DNA of 64,000 bases from Salinimicrobium tongyeongense (GTDB lineage Bacteria; Bacteroidota; Bacteroidia; Flavobacteriales; Flavobacteriaceae): positions 3,286,001 through 3,350,000 of the forward strand of contig NZ_CP069620.1 of NCBI RefSeq assembly GCF_026109735.1. Direction: 5' to 3'. How positions within the stretch are numbered: position 1 is the stretch's first letter; each line of letters begins with the position of its first letter. A program made the translations under genes and the position numbers. The notes below the pieces were generated by a model. That model saw nothing but the letters and a program-made list of their open reading frames with translations, made no database searches and was not told where the DNA came from. Below, piece by piece: positions 34,817 to 42,738 of the stretch.

Positions 34817-35247
34817 TCCGCTTTTATCATTCCTGAAATTTCCCCTCTGCATACGAGCTTTTCTTCAGCATTAAACATGTGTACCTTGCATTTCAACTTA
34901 TTGAACCTGAAATAAACCTTTTCTGAAACCACAGTCACTTTTTCCCCCGGCAGCACCGGTAAAAAATAATCTATTGATTCATTTGACAAAGCCACACCAA
35001 AATTTTTTAATTCTTCATTCTTCAGCAGAAAAATTCCGAGGCAAACCACGCCAATTTGCGCCATACATTCTGTGAGAATTACTCCCGGCGTCACCGGATT
35101 ATCTTTAAAATGTCCCCGGTAAAAATCAGCTTCTTCCTTAAAAGTATAGGTGCCTGAAATGCCATTTTCAGACACCTCTTTTAGTTCATCTACAAAGAGG
35201 AAAGGTTCTGAATAGGGAAGTAAATTTATTAGAGATTCAAAATTCAA
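34813..35247 (-). CDS. FabZ/FabA-like 3-hydroxyacyl-ACP dehydratase
   Basis: A 144-residue single hot-dog domain. The catalytic pair is visible in YRGHFKDNPVTPGVILTECM: the His of GHF and the acidic residue of the following helix (TECMAQIG). Family role: dehydration of 3-hydroxyacyl-ACP to trans-2-enoyl-ACP. It overlaps the ketosynthase gene and is preceded by a 74-base gap full of short direct repeats. In this cluster it would act between ketosynthase and enoyl reductase; no dedicated ketoreductase is seen, so FabG of primary metabolism may be borrowed. Confidence 0.85.
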   Translation of the reverse strand: MNFESLINLLPYSEPFLFVDELKEVSENGISGTYTFKEEADFYRGHFKDNPVTPGVILTECMAQIGVVCLGIFLLKNEELKNFGVALSNESIDYFLPVLPGEKVTVVSEKVYFRFNKLKCKVHMFNAEEKLVCRGEISGMIKAE

Positions 35248-35321
35248 GGTTCAAAATTCAAGATTAAAAACTGCCAACTTATAACTGATCACTGCCCACT
35301 TATAACTGATCACTGCCCACT
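35236..35321. repeat. Two short tandem repeats within the polyketide operon
   Basis: A 14-base unit TTCAAAATTCAAGG occurs twice (35236-35263). A 21-base unit, starting ACTGCC and containing CTTATAACTGATC, then occurs two and a half times (35270-35321), running up to the stop of the enoyl reductase gene. Related words reappear at 52941-52980. Too short and too regular for CRISPR. Confidence 0.8.
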
Positions 35322-36116
35322 TTATTTAAGGTGTTCCCCACCGTTAACCGGAATTATGGTACCTGTGATCCAGCTGGCTTCATCTTTGCTCAACAAATAA
35401 ACAGCATTGGCAACATCGGCCGGTGTGGTGAGCCTTTTGAAAGGATTTCGCTTTAAAGCATGCTGCCGCAGGCTTTCATAACCCGGAATCAATTCAAGAG
35501 ACCGCGTTACCGTAACCCCGGCCTGAATGCAGTTTGCCCGAATGCCTTCGGGGGCAAACTCGAGCGCAATGCTTCGGGTTATGGCTTCCAAAGCCACCTT
35601 GGCTGCCGAAACTGCCGCATAATCTTTCCAGGCCTTGATATTGCCTTCGCTGGTGAAAGAGAGTATCCTTGCATCTTTTGCAAACAAACCCGCATCAAAA
35701 ATAAGCCTCGTCCAGTCGTACAGGCTAATCGCCATGGCATCTATGGTCTGTTGAAAATCGTCATTTTTTAAGGTGGGTTCTTTTCCCAGCATAGACTTCA
35801 GGTTTCCCTTGGAAATGCTGTGCAACATGGTACGGACTTTCCCCGATTCCCCAAGAATTTCCTGCATTTCCTGTTTGATCTCTTCCCTTCGGTCTTTGCG
35901 GGTGGCATCGCGATTAAAGGAATGCAGCTGTACCCCCAGCCCGCGAATCTCGTTAAAAGCCGATTTTATCTCGGGCAAATCATCTTTCCGGTCCCGGTGC
36001 ACCACCAGGATGTTCATACCGTGCCGGGCCAGTTTTTTGGCCGAAGCAAAACCCAGGCCACTGCTTCCGCCAAGTACCAGGGCCCAGTAATTCTTTCCTT
36101 CAAATTCCTTTACCAT
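35322..36116 (-). CDS. FabL/FabI-like enoyl-ACP reductase (SDR)
   Basis: A 264-residue short-chain dehydrogenase. It has the nucleotide loop LGGSSGLGFASA, the ENR-like LHSISKGNLKS, and DYAAVSAAKVALEA. In the last, Tyr and Lys are separated by six residues (YX6K), the spacing of enoyl reductases FabI/FabL, not the YX3K of ketoreductases. EITGTIIPVNGGE-like sequence near the end (WITGTIIPVNGGEHLK) is typical. The start overlaps the type III PKS stop by seven bases, so it is translationally coupled. Role inferred: saturation of the acyl chain that primes the type III PKS. Confidence 0.8.
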   Translation of the reverse strand: MVKEFEGKNYWALVLGGSSGLGFASAKKLARHGMNILVVHRDRKDDLPEIKSAFNEIRGLGVQLHSFNRDATRKDRREEIKQEMQEILGESGKVRTMLHSISKGNLKSMLGKEPTLKNDDFQQTIDAMAISLYDWTRLIFDAGLFAKDARILSFTSEGNIKAWKDYAAVSAAKVALEAITRSIALEFAPEGIRANCIQAGVTVTRSLELIPGYESLRQHALKRNPFKRLTTPADVANAVYLLSKDEASWITGTIIPVNGGEHLK

Positions 36117-37162
36117 TCTAAAAGTATTTTTTGAGCCGAAAAGCCGGGGCCAAAGCTTAGCATAAGGCCCTGTTCCCCTTTCTCTTTTGGCCGGTTTAAA
36201 AACCTTTCCAGGACATAGAGTACGGTTGCGCTGCTCATATTGCCGTAAAGCCGCAACACTTCTTTGGTGTCATCTATATTCTTACCTAATTTACCAAAAA
36301 GATCTTCAACCGTTTGCACAATTTTTTTTCCGCCGGGATGAAAAATTAGATGGTCTACTTTTTCAATGGAAGAATTGTGCTTTTTGAGGAACGGATGGAT
36401 GATCTCTGGAAAATGATCGGCAATGGTTTGTGGCACTTCCTGATCAAGCAGCATTTTGAGACCGGAATTGGTCAAATCAAAACCCATCATGTGGGTGGCG
36501 TCAAAAAAATGGTACATATCATCCCCCAGTATTTTTGGCCCGGGGGCATCTTCTTCCGAAGACATTAACACACAGGCTGCGCCATCTCCAAAAATTGCAG
36601 CACTCACCATGTTGGCCATCGAGAAATCATCAAGCTGAAAAGTAGCCGTAGGGCTTTCAACGGCAATAACAGCAGCTCTCTTCCCCGGGTTGGCTTTTAA
36701 AAAATTATTGGCGTAGATCATCCCCGAAATCCCGGCGGCACAACCCATTTCGGTGACCGGCAACCTGGTAATATCCTGCTTCATTTGCAGTTCGTTGATG
36801 AGAAAAGCGTCTAAAGAAGGGATCATGATGCCGGTGCAGCTCACGCTGATGATATAATCTACAGAATTGGCTTCCCAACCGGCTTGTTCCAGAGCCTTTT
36901 TTAATACTTTGGCGCCCAGTTTTTTAACTTCCCTACTGTAAATACGGTTCTTATCTTCAAAAGAAGTCGCCGTAAAAACTTCGGAAGGATCCATGATAGA
37001 ATATCGTTTATCTACAGCAGCACCTTCAAAGATCTTAACCACTTTTCTTTTGAACCGCTCCTCCTGCCCGTCGAGCCAGGTTTCCACAAAGGGAATTACC
37101 TCTGCGGTTTCACGTGAGTAAGGCGGAAGTTGTTTTGCTACTGTGGCTATTTTTACGCTCAT
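36110..37162 (-). CDS. Type III polyketide synthase
   Basis: A 350-residue chalcone-synthase-type enzyme from ATG 37162 (MSVKIATVAKQLPPY). The catalytic triad is complete: Cys in TEMGCAAGISG, His in LIFHPGGKKIV and Asn in LRLYGNMSSATVLYVL. The GFGPG-type loop appears as LSFGPGFSAQ near the end. Such enzymes condense an acyl starter with malonyl-CoA units and cyclise the chain to resorcinols, phloroglucinol or pyrones. It lies between the methyltransferase gene (4-base gap) and the enoyl reductase (7-base overlap). The set of type III PKS, methyltransferase and flavoprotein recalls the Streptomyces srsABC alkylresorcinol/quinone genes. Product not determinable from sequence. Confidence 0.92.
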   Translation of the reverse strand: MSVKIATVAKQLPPYSRETAEVIPFVETWLDGQEERFKRKVVKIFEGAAVDKRYSIMDPSEVFTATSFEDKNRIYSREVKKLGAKVLKKALEQAGWEANSVDYIISVSCTGIMIPSLDAFLINELQMKQDITRLPVTEMGCAAGISGMIYANNFLKANPGKRAAVIAVESPTATFQLDDFSMANMVSAAIFGDGAACVLMSSEEDAPGPKILGDDMYHFFDATHMMGFDLTNSGLKMLLDQEVPQTIADHFPEIIHPFLKKHNSSIEKVDHLIFHPGGKKIVQTVEDLFGKLGKNIDDTKEVLRLYGNMSSATVLYVLERFLNRPKEKGEQGLMLSFGPGFSAQKILLEW

Positions 37163-37166
37163 GTTT

Positions 37167-37874
37167 TTATTTGTATAAGATCCATTGATATCTAAATGCC
37201 CATTTTTCATTGATCTCCTGGCGGCTCGGCTCGAGATCTTTTCCCAATGCCTGCAGTTCCTCCTTTTTAAAACTTCTCAAGATCGAGGTGAGCCCATCTT
37301 TACGGTTGATCTCCCGAATCCCAAAGGCCAGGCAAAAGACCTTAAAAAGATAATAGGCACGCCGGCTTCTCTTGAGATCATTTATGACGACCCCTATTTT
37401 CGCTTTCTGAACGAAAACCTTCATCAGCTTTTTGATCTCTTCATTAGAAAAGTGGTGCAGGGTTAAGGTACATAAAATTATATCGGCTTCCAGAGGTTTA
37501 AATTCTTCAGAAAAAACATCCATGCCTTTGAAAGAAACCTCGGGATAAGAAGACAGGTTTTTTTCGGCAATTTCCCTGGCATTCCTGTTAGCGTCTATGC
37601 CCGTCAATTCAAATTTCTGGCCGGTCTCACGGCCTAAGCGCGCCACTTCTTTAAGTACGCTGCCGTTGCCACAGCCCACATCAATGATCTTTACCGGACT
37701 CCTAAAACTGGCATTTTTGAGAAGTTTTTCCACACCCTGCAGGGTGATCTTATTGCCGCCCAGCCAGCGGTTCACCTTATCGAGATCCTGCAGCGTTTTT
37801 TCCAGCTCCTCACCCCGCATATCGAGATCGTCCATAATCTCTTTTTGGGCAGATCTTGTTTGAGTATTAACCAT
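37167..37874 (-). CDS. SAM-dependent methyltransferase of the polyketide cluster
   Basis: A 235-residue class I methyltransferase. Motif I is VKIIDVGCGNGSVLKE (about residue 67), with the acidic end of strand 2 at LTGIDANRNA, and motif IV-like ADIILCTLTLHHFSNEEIKK. The C-terminal helices (RAYYLFKVFCLAFGI) are hydrophobic, which could suit a lipid-like substrate at the membrane. The start codon overlaps the stop of the FAD oxidoreductase gene by one base. A probable role is O- or C-methylation of the polyketide product (inference from context). Confidence 0.85.
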   Translation of the reverse strand: MVNTQTRSAQKEIMDDLDMRGEELEKTLQDLDKVNRWLGGNKITLQGVEKLLKNASFRSPVKIIDVGCGNGSVLKEVARLGRETGQKFELTGIDANRNAREIAEKNLSSYPEVSFKGMDVFSEEFKPLEADIILCTLTLHHFSNEEIKKLMKVFVQKAKIGVVINDLKRSRRAYYLFKVFCLAFGIREINRKDGLTSILRSFKKEELQALGKDLEPSRQEINEKWAFRYQWILYK

Positions 37875-38989
37875 TATACGATGGGTTTTCCGTGGGTTTG
37901 TTTTATGATTCCCGGCAGCACAAATGGAACTTTCGAAATTATGGCCTGGGAAACTTCTGCCAGTTTTTCTTTTAAAAGCAGCTTTTGCAGCAAAGATGCT
38001 GTCTTAAATCTCCTGCGGAACATCTTTTCCCACCGCTGCTTATAAGCTGTCTCCATTTCTGCCCGCTTAGTACCATTTACAAAGTGATCCAAAATTTCTT
38101 CGGAAGCTATTTTGGCACTGTGAATCGCTATGGCCATCCCGTTACCGCACAAGGGATGTATTAGCCCCGCCGCATCTCCCAGCATAAGCATGTGATCTTT
38201 AACGGCTTCTTTTTTGCTGAAGGAGACTTGTGCAATAGTGAGCGGTTTTTCAAACACCGGCGAAGCTTCAGCTAAAAAACTATCCAGAAAGGGGTTTTTC
38301 CGAAGCACTTTTTTATTGAACTTTTCGGGGTCTTTAAAAGTCCTGAAGCTTTTGTAGGTGGCGAGATAACACATGTTAATGTGATTATTTTCGGTTTTTG
38401 AAAGTCCGCAATACCCGCCTTTAAAATTGTGCAAACCTACCAGGTCATCAGGAAAATCCTTCAGGCGGTAATGATTTTTAACTGCGACCCAAGGTGCTGA
38501 TTCTTTAAAAAAGTTACGATCCAGGTTCTTATCGAGCAACGACCTTTTTCCGAAGCTGCCAAGAACATAATCGGCCTTGTACTCGGCTTCTGTTGAAACT
38601 ACTTTAAACTCACCTTCCAAAAATGTCATTTCGAGCAGCTTTTCCCGGAGTATTTCCACGCCGTTGGCTTTGGCAGTTTCAAAAAGCAGGTTGTCTAATG
38701 CGTAACGGCTCACGCCCAGCGCGCCCATGGGTAAAGTGAGGTCAATTGCCTTTCCGGAAGGCGTACTGTAGCATAATTTGTCGATTTTTTTAGCTTTTAG
38801 CTCCCGCCACGGAATTTGAAGCGCATTAAAATAAGGAACCACCTCGCGGGACAAATATTCGCCGCAGACTTTATGCCGCGGAAAAACATCCTTCTCAAAA
38901 AGAGTGATTTTTTGCCCTTTTTGAGCCAGGTGTATTGCAGCTGTTAAACCTGCGAGCCCGCCACCTGCGATGATGATTCTGTTGGTCAT
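37874..38989 (-). CDS. FAD-dependent oxidoreductase (geranylgeranyl reductase-like)
   Basis: A 371-residue flavoprotein with the N-terminal dinucleotide motif IIAGGGLAGLTAAIHLAQKG, the ribose-binding acidic end LFEKDVFPRHKVCGEYLS, and the second FAD motif MLGDAAGLIHPLCGNGMAIA. These are marks of the PHBH/geranylgeranyl-reductase group, which includes hydroxylases and double-bond reductases. It is the first gene of the polyketide operon. By analogy with srsC-type flavoproteins it may hydroxylate the aromatic ring on the way to a quinone (inference). Only a terminator and no clear promoter is seen in the 64 bases upstream. Confidence 0.85.
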   Translation of the reverse strand: MTNRIIIAGGGLAGLTAAIHLAQKGQKITLFEKDVFPRHKVCGEYLSREVVPYFNALQIPWRELKAKKIDKLCYSTPSGKAIDLTLPMGALGVSRYALDNLLFETAKANGVEILREKLLEMTFLEGEFKVVSTEAEYKADYVLGSFGKRSLLDKNLDRNFFKESAPWVAVKNHYRLKDFPDDLVGLHNFKGGYCGLSKTENNHINMCYLATYKSFRTFKDPEKFNKKVLRKNPFLDSFLAEASPVFEKPLTIAQVSFSKKEAVKDHMLMLGDAAGLIHPLCGNGMAIAIHSAKIASEEILDHFVNGTKRAEMETAYKQRWEKMFRRRFKTASLLQKLLLKEKLAEVSQAIISKVPFVLPGIIKQTHGKPIV

Positions 38990-39010
38990 TTCAGGAATTT
39001 ATGTGGTATA

Positions 39011-39037
39011 AAAAAACCCGGAAAAACCGGGTTTTTT
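39011..39037 (-). terminator. Terminator between the OmpA-like gene and the polyketide operon
   Basis: AAAAAACCCGG and CCGGGTTTTTT form a perfect 11-pair stem with a five-base loop and T-runs on both strands. It lies 17 bases after the OmpA-like stop (39054) and only 22 bases before the ATG of the first polyketide gene. Confidence 0.85.
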
Positions 39038-39053
39038 ACTTTGAACCGGATTC

Positions 39054-39749
39054 TTAATTTCCGGCCTGTCTTCTTGCTTCTTCTTTTAGTTCTTCGTTGG
39101 CAACAATTGCAAGCTCTACCCTGCGGTTCTTGGAACGCCCTTCTACAGTAGAATTGTCATACTTTGGCTGGGATTCGCCATACCATTTGGTGTCGATCCT
39201 TCCGCCGGAAATTCCCTGGCTGGTAAGGAAGTTGGTTACAGCCTGCGCCCTGTTCTTAGAGAGCGTAAGGTTATAGGCATCGCTACCGGTACTGTCTGTA
39301 TGGCCTTCAACCAGAATATTAGTATTGGGATATTCCTGCAAAATATTGGCTAATTTTTGAAGTGCTTCACGAGACTGCCCTTCAATGGCATACTGGTCTG
39401 TCGCGAAATACACCCCGCTGGTCTCATCAAAGGTCACGTTAATACCTTCACCCACTCTTTCTACTTCGGCCCCGGGGATTTCCTGTTCAATCTCCTGGGC
39501 CTGTTTGTCCATTCGGTTACCAATATAGGCCCCGGCGGCACCACCTACAACACCACCTATAATGGCGCCAAGAGCGGTATTTCCGTCTCCTACATTATTA
39601 CCCACAACCCCGCCAAGCACGGCACCACCTGTGGCACCTATAACGGTTCCTTTTTGTTTATTATTGGCATTTCTTGTAGCATCACAGCCAACTAACATTA
39701 CAAGGGCTGCAAATAAAAAAGCAAATAATCTGTTTTGTCTCATTTTCAT
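39054..39749 (-). CDS. OmpA-family lipoprotein with glycine-zipper
   Basis: A 231-residue protein with a lipoprotein signal (LVMLVGCDATRN). Residues about 35-80 are a glycine-zipper (GTVIGATGGAVLGGVVGNNV and GAIIGGVVGGAAGAYIGNRM), a membrane-associating element. The OmpA peptidoglycan-binding domain fills about 120-220 (LVEGHTDSTGSDAYNLTLSK, GRSKNRRVELAI). The layout equals that of YiaD-type lipoproteins, which link outer membrane and cell wall. It lies 11 bases after the lipocalin-like gene, so the two form an operon ended by the hairpin at 39011. Confidence 0.9.
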   Translation of the reverse strand: MKMRQNRLFAFLFAALVMLVGCDATRNANNKQKGTVIGATGGAVLGGVVGNNVGDGNTALGAIIGGVVGGAAGAYIGNRMDKQAQEIEQEIPGAEVERVGEGINVTFDETSGVYFATDQYAIEGQSREALQKLANILQEYPNTNILVEGHTDSTGSDAYNLTLSKNRAQAVTNFLTSQGISGGRIDTKWYGESQPKYDNSTVEGRSKNRRVELAIVANEELKEEARRQAGN

Positions 39750-39760
39750 AGTATTCTCAA

Positions 39761-40237
39761 TTATTTATTAAAGTTCATTTTAATTGTAAATGGTTTACCT
39801 TCAAAGCTCACTGTTTGCTCCCAGGTCATTTGACTGCCCGAGAGATGAGTAAGGTTGATCCTGTACCCCGTATTACCGGTAACCGATTTATGATCGGAAT
39901 TGGTAGGTTTGAACATGAGGTCATAGTTACCCATTGCGGCGTTAGACCCGTCGATTGACCAGATAAAGAATTCGGTTTCTGATGGGCAATTAAGCCCTGA
40001 AACCACATAAGAACCTGTGTTGTTATTAGAAATAAAGTTCCAGGTACTGCCTTCAAGACAACGGGCAGGAATATCATTTAAAAGGGACACCTGAACATTT
40101 TGGCTGTTTCCGGGATAAGTGATACTGGTTAACTGCCAGTCGCCATTCATGGTTGCCCTGGCCTCATTTGCCACCTTGCCGGAACCGCAGGAGACAAGAA
40201 AAGCCACACTTAAAATTAAAAAAACAATCTTTTTCAT
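39761..40237 (-). CDS. Lipocalin-like lipoprotein
   Basis: A 158-residue protein with a lipoprotein signal (AFLVSCGSGKV). The body begins with MNGDWQLTSITYPG, the G-x-W strand of lipocalin-like proteins, followed by ARCLEGSTWNFISNNNTGSY and a C-terminal KMNF strand, in a mostly beta pattern of about eight strands. In Flavobacteriaceae this type (lipocalin-like/DUF5004 style) often precedes an OmpA lipoprotein gene, as it does here with an 11-base gap. Role unknown; ligand binding at the envelope is possible. Confidence 0.75.
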   Translation of the reverse strand: MKKIVFLILSVAFLVSCGSGKVANEARATMNGDWQLTSITYPGNSQNVQVSLLNDIPARCLEGSTWNFISNNNTGSYVVSGLNCPSETEFFIWSIDGSNAAMGNYDLMFKPTNSDHKSVTGNTGYRINLTHLSGSQMTWEQTVSFEGKPFTIKMNFNK

Positions 40238-40316
40238 GTTTCTGTTTTTACTGAGTCAAAAAAAATCCAATGCCAGGGTTAGAAACCTTTATGACATTGG
40301 ATGATGCTGTCTACAA

Positions 40317-40478
40317 TTATCTTCTGAAAAGCCTACTTATCAATGCGATCACGAGTAACACAAGGAAAATGTAAAAGATGATCTGCGCAATATCGGCAGC
40401 TCCTTCAGCAATTCCTCCGAACCCAAAGATGGCGGCAATAATTGCAATGATTAAAAAGATAACGATTAATCGTATCAT
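40317..40478 (-). CDS. DUF1328 (YtjA-like) small membrane protein
   Basis: A 53-residue frame from ATG 40478 to a TAA at 40317-40319. It encodes two hydrophobic helices joined by a conserved loop ([20 protein letters not shown], then [16 protein letters not shown]) and a basic end (RLFRR). This is the DUF1328/YtjA pattern of small inner-membrane proteins, often stress-induced. It lies alone between the lipocalin-like gene and the E1 gene. The clear family match makes it a real gene despite its size. Confidence 0.85.
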   Translation of the reverse strand: MIRLIVIFLIIAIIAAIFGFGGIAEGAADIAQIIFYIFLVLLVIALISRLFRR

Positions 40479-40608
40479 AATTTAAAGTTTTAGTGATTAG
40501 TTGTCTCTAAATTACGTTGCGACCTCGCGGCAGACAAAAGATTATTACTTATTTAACAAGTTTTTTGTAAAGAAATCCTAACAAAATCAACATACCGCCA
40601 ATTCTTTC

Positions 40609-42618
40609 TTAATACTTCAATAATTCCAGGATCTTCTCTTCAAACCGCTTTTTTGGAAGGTAACCTTCTTCAAGGGCTTTAGAAAAAGGAATGGGCGTTT
40701 CAAGACTGCCCACCCGCATCACCGGAGCATCGAGAGCTTCAAAGCAATTTTCGGCTATCATGGCAGCAATATCAGAGCCAATTCCGCCAAAGACGCTGTC
40801 TTCCTGCAGGATAATTACTTTCCCTGTTTTCTTTACCGACGAAAATATGGCTTCAGTATCCAGCGGCTGCAGGCTCCTTAGGTCAAGTAGATCGGCATTG
40901 ATCTCCGGGTGGTTCTCAAGGGTCTCCAGCGCCCAGTGCACTGCGGCCCCAAAACTTATTACAGTGATATCTTTACCTTCTCGCAGCAAAGCAGCTTTTC
41001 CGAAGGGCAAAGTGTAATAGTCTTTGGGTACCTCCTGCCTTATGCTGCGATAAAGGGCCTTGTGTTCAAAGAAAAGTACCGGGTTTGGATCGTTAAAAGC
41101 CGTGTTCAACAAGCCCTTGGCATCATAAGGAAAAGCCGGATAAACCACTTTTAAACCCGGAGTCTTTGTAAACCAGGCCTCGTTGGTCTGGCTGTGAAAC
41201 GGGCCTGCGCCCACACCCGCCCCGCAAGGCATCCTAATCACCACATCGGCATTCTGGTTCCAGCGATAATGCACCTTGGCAAGGTAATTCACTATGGGAT
41301 TGAAGCCCGAACTCACAAAATCGGCAAACTGCATCTCTACCATAGCTTTCATTCCTTTAATTGAAAGACCCATCGCGGTTTCTACGATCCCCGATTCACA
41401 AATGGGAGTATTGCGCACCCGTTCGGTTCCAAACTCCTCCACAAAATTTTCGGTAATCTTGAAAACGCCGCCATATTCGGCAATATCCTGCCCCATGAGA
41501 ACCAGGTTGCCATGCCGTTGCATAGACTGCCTTAACCCCTGGGACACAGCATCTATGAACCTGAGCTCTTCAGTTTCTTCGGAATGACTAAATGACTCAT
41601 AATCAAAGTTTTGATACACATCATTTAATTCTTCAGTTTCACTGAAATCAACAGCAGCTTCAGAATTTGCCTTTTTGAGATCTTCATCGATCTCCTGCTT
41701 GATTTCGGATTTAAACTGAATGTCAAGATCTTCAGAAATAATCTTTTGAGAAATGAGGAATTCCCTGAAGTTATCTACGGGATCTTTTACTGCCCACTGC
41801 TCCATCAGCTCATTGGGCACATATTTTGTGCCGCTGGCTTCCTCGTGACCCCGCATCCTGAAGGTCTTGAACTCCAGTAAGACCGGGCGCGGATTTTGCC
41901 TCATACTTTCGGCTAGTTCTGATACCTTTCCGTAGACCTTTAAAATGTTATTCCCATCAATAATATGAGATTCCATTCCATAACCGGCAGCACGATGGGC
42001 TAGATGTTCACAGTTGTACTGTTGCGAAGTTGGCGTTGAGAGTCCGTAGCCGTTATTTTCCACGCAAAACATCACGGGCAGCTGCCATACAGAGGCAATG
42101 TTGAGGGCTTCGTGAAAATCACCTTCACTTGTGCCGCCTTCCCCTGTAAAAACCGCAGTGATTTTTTGCTCTTTTTGAAGCCTGTGCGCAAGGGCGATAC
42201 CATCGGCAACACCAAGTTGTGGCCCCAGATGAGAGATCATCCCCACGATTTTAAACTGCTGCGTACCAAAGTGAAAGCTGCGATCACGGCCTTTGGTAAA
42301 GCCAGATGCTTTTCCCTGCCACTGGCTAAAAAGCCTGTACAGCGGGATTTCCCTGGCTGTAAAGACGCCAAGATTGCGATGCATTGGCAGGATGTATTCA
42401 TCTTTTTCCAGAGAAAGCGTGACGCCAATAGAAATGGCCTCCTGCCCTATTCCGCTAAACCACTTCGATATTTTTCCCTGGCGCAACAGCACCAGCATTT
42501 TCTCTTCAATAAGCCTGGGTTTAAGCAATTCCCTGTAAAGGTGAAGAAGTTGCTCATCTTTAAAACCTGTCCTGTCAAATTCTATAAGAGGTTGAATTGA
42601 AGTTTCTTTAATTTTCAT
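40609..42618 (-). CDS. Fused 2-oxoacid dehydrogenase E1 (alpha-beta fusion)
   Basis: A 669-residue thiamine-diphosphate enzyme started at ATG 42618, which lies downstream of the TACATTTG promoter box; the ATG at 42639 would fall inside that box. Residues about 1-330 are the E1-alpha part, with the TPP/Mg motif FTGEGGTSEGDFHEALNIAS...VENNGYG. Residues about 345-669 are E1-beta (MGQDIAEYGGVFKITENFVE, PVLFFEHKALYRS). Family role: decarboxylation of branched-chain 2-oxoacids or pyruvate, passing the acyl group to an E2 lipoyl protein. The fusion is common in Bacteroidota. E2 and E3 are not in the window. It is divergent from the 2OG dioxygenase gene. Confidence 0.9.
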   Translation of the reverse strand: MKIKETSIQPLIEFDRTGFKDEQLLHLYRELLKPRLIEEKMLVLLRQGKISKWFSGIGQEAISIGVTLSLEKDEYILPMHRNLGVFTAREIPLYRLFSQWQGKASGFTKGRDRSFHFGTQQFKIVGMISHLGPQLGVADGIALAHRLQKEQKITAVFTGEGGTSEGDFHEALNIASVWQLPVMFCVENNGYGLSTPTSQQYNCEHLAHRAAGYGMESHIIDGNNILKVYGKVSELAESMRQNPRPVLLEFKTFRMRGHEEASGTKYVPNELMEQWAVKDPVDNFREFLISQKIISEDLDIQFKSEIKQEIDEDLKKANSEAAVDFSETEELNDVYQNFDYESFSHSEETEELRFIDAVSQGLRQSMQRHGNLVLMGQDIAEYGGVFKITENFVEEFGTERVRNTPICESGIVETAMGLSIKGMKAMVEMQFADFVSSGFNPIVNYLAKVHYRWNQNADVVIRMPCGAGVGAGPFHSQTNEAWFTKTPGLKVVYPAFPYDAKGLLNTAFNDPNPVLFFEHKALYRSIRQEVPKDYYTLPFGKAALLREGKDITVISFGAAVHWALETLENHPEINADLLDLRSLQPLDTEAIFSSVKKTGKVIILQEDSVFGGIGSDIAAMIAENCFEALDAPVMRVGSLETPIPFSKALEEGYLPKKRFEEKILELLKY

Positions 42619-42636
42619 AATTAAGCATTGGTTCCT

Positions 42637-42644
42637 CAAATGTA
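42637..42644 (-). promoter_or_regulatory. Putative -7 element of the E1 gene
   Basis: Minus strand TACATTTG, a full TAnnTTTG match ending 18 bases before the chosen ATG at 42618. It makes the longer start at 42639 impossible if used. Confidence 0.5.
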
Positions 42645-42708
42645 CTTAAAATAGGATTCCTTGTTATTAAGAAAATTTTAAAGCCCGTTACACTCTTCTT
42701 ATTTTATT

Positions 42709-42716
42709 TAACTTTG
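42709..42716 (+). promoter_or_regulatory. Putative -7 element of the 2OG dioxygenase operon
   Basis: TAACTTTG matches TAnnTTTG 22 bases before ATG 42739. Transcription would begin near 42723, after the GTG at 42718, which supports the shorter start. It faces the E1 promoter across a 120-base divergent region. Confidence 0.5.
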
Positions 42717-42738
42717 TGTGGTATCTAAAAATGATCCT

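Noticed and set aside
34817-34852. Upstream start of the ketosynthase at 34852
   Set aside because: It would overlap the dehydratase gene by 40 bases; ATG 34816 gives the usual ATGA overlap and the normal N-terminus.
35236-35321. Possible CRISPR array
   Set aside because: The repeats are 14 and 21 bases long, adjacent with no spacers, only two to three copies, and no cas gene is present.
32617-38989. Flexirubin or aryl polyene cluster
   Set aside because: It shares ketosynthase, dehydratase, carrier and PPTase types, but has no ammonia lyase, AMP ligase, acyltransferase or second ketosynthase set, and it does have a type III PKS.
42112-42600. Plus-strand 162-codon frame opposite the E1 gene
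   Set aside because: The opposite strand encodes the conserved TPP-binding part of E1; the frame has no family features.
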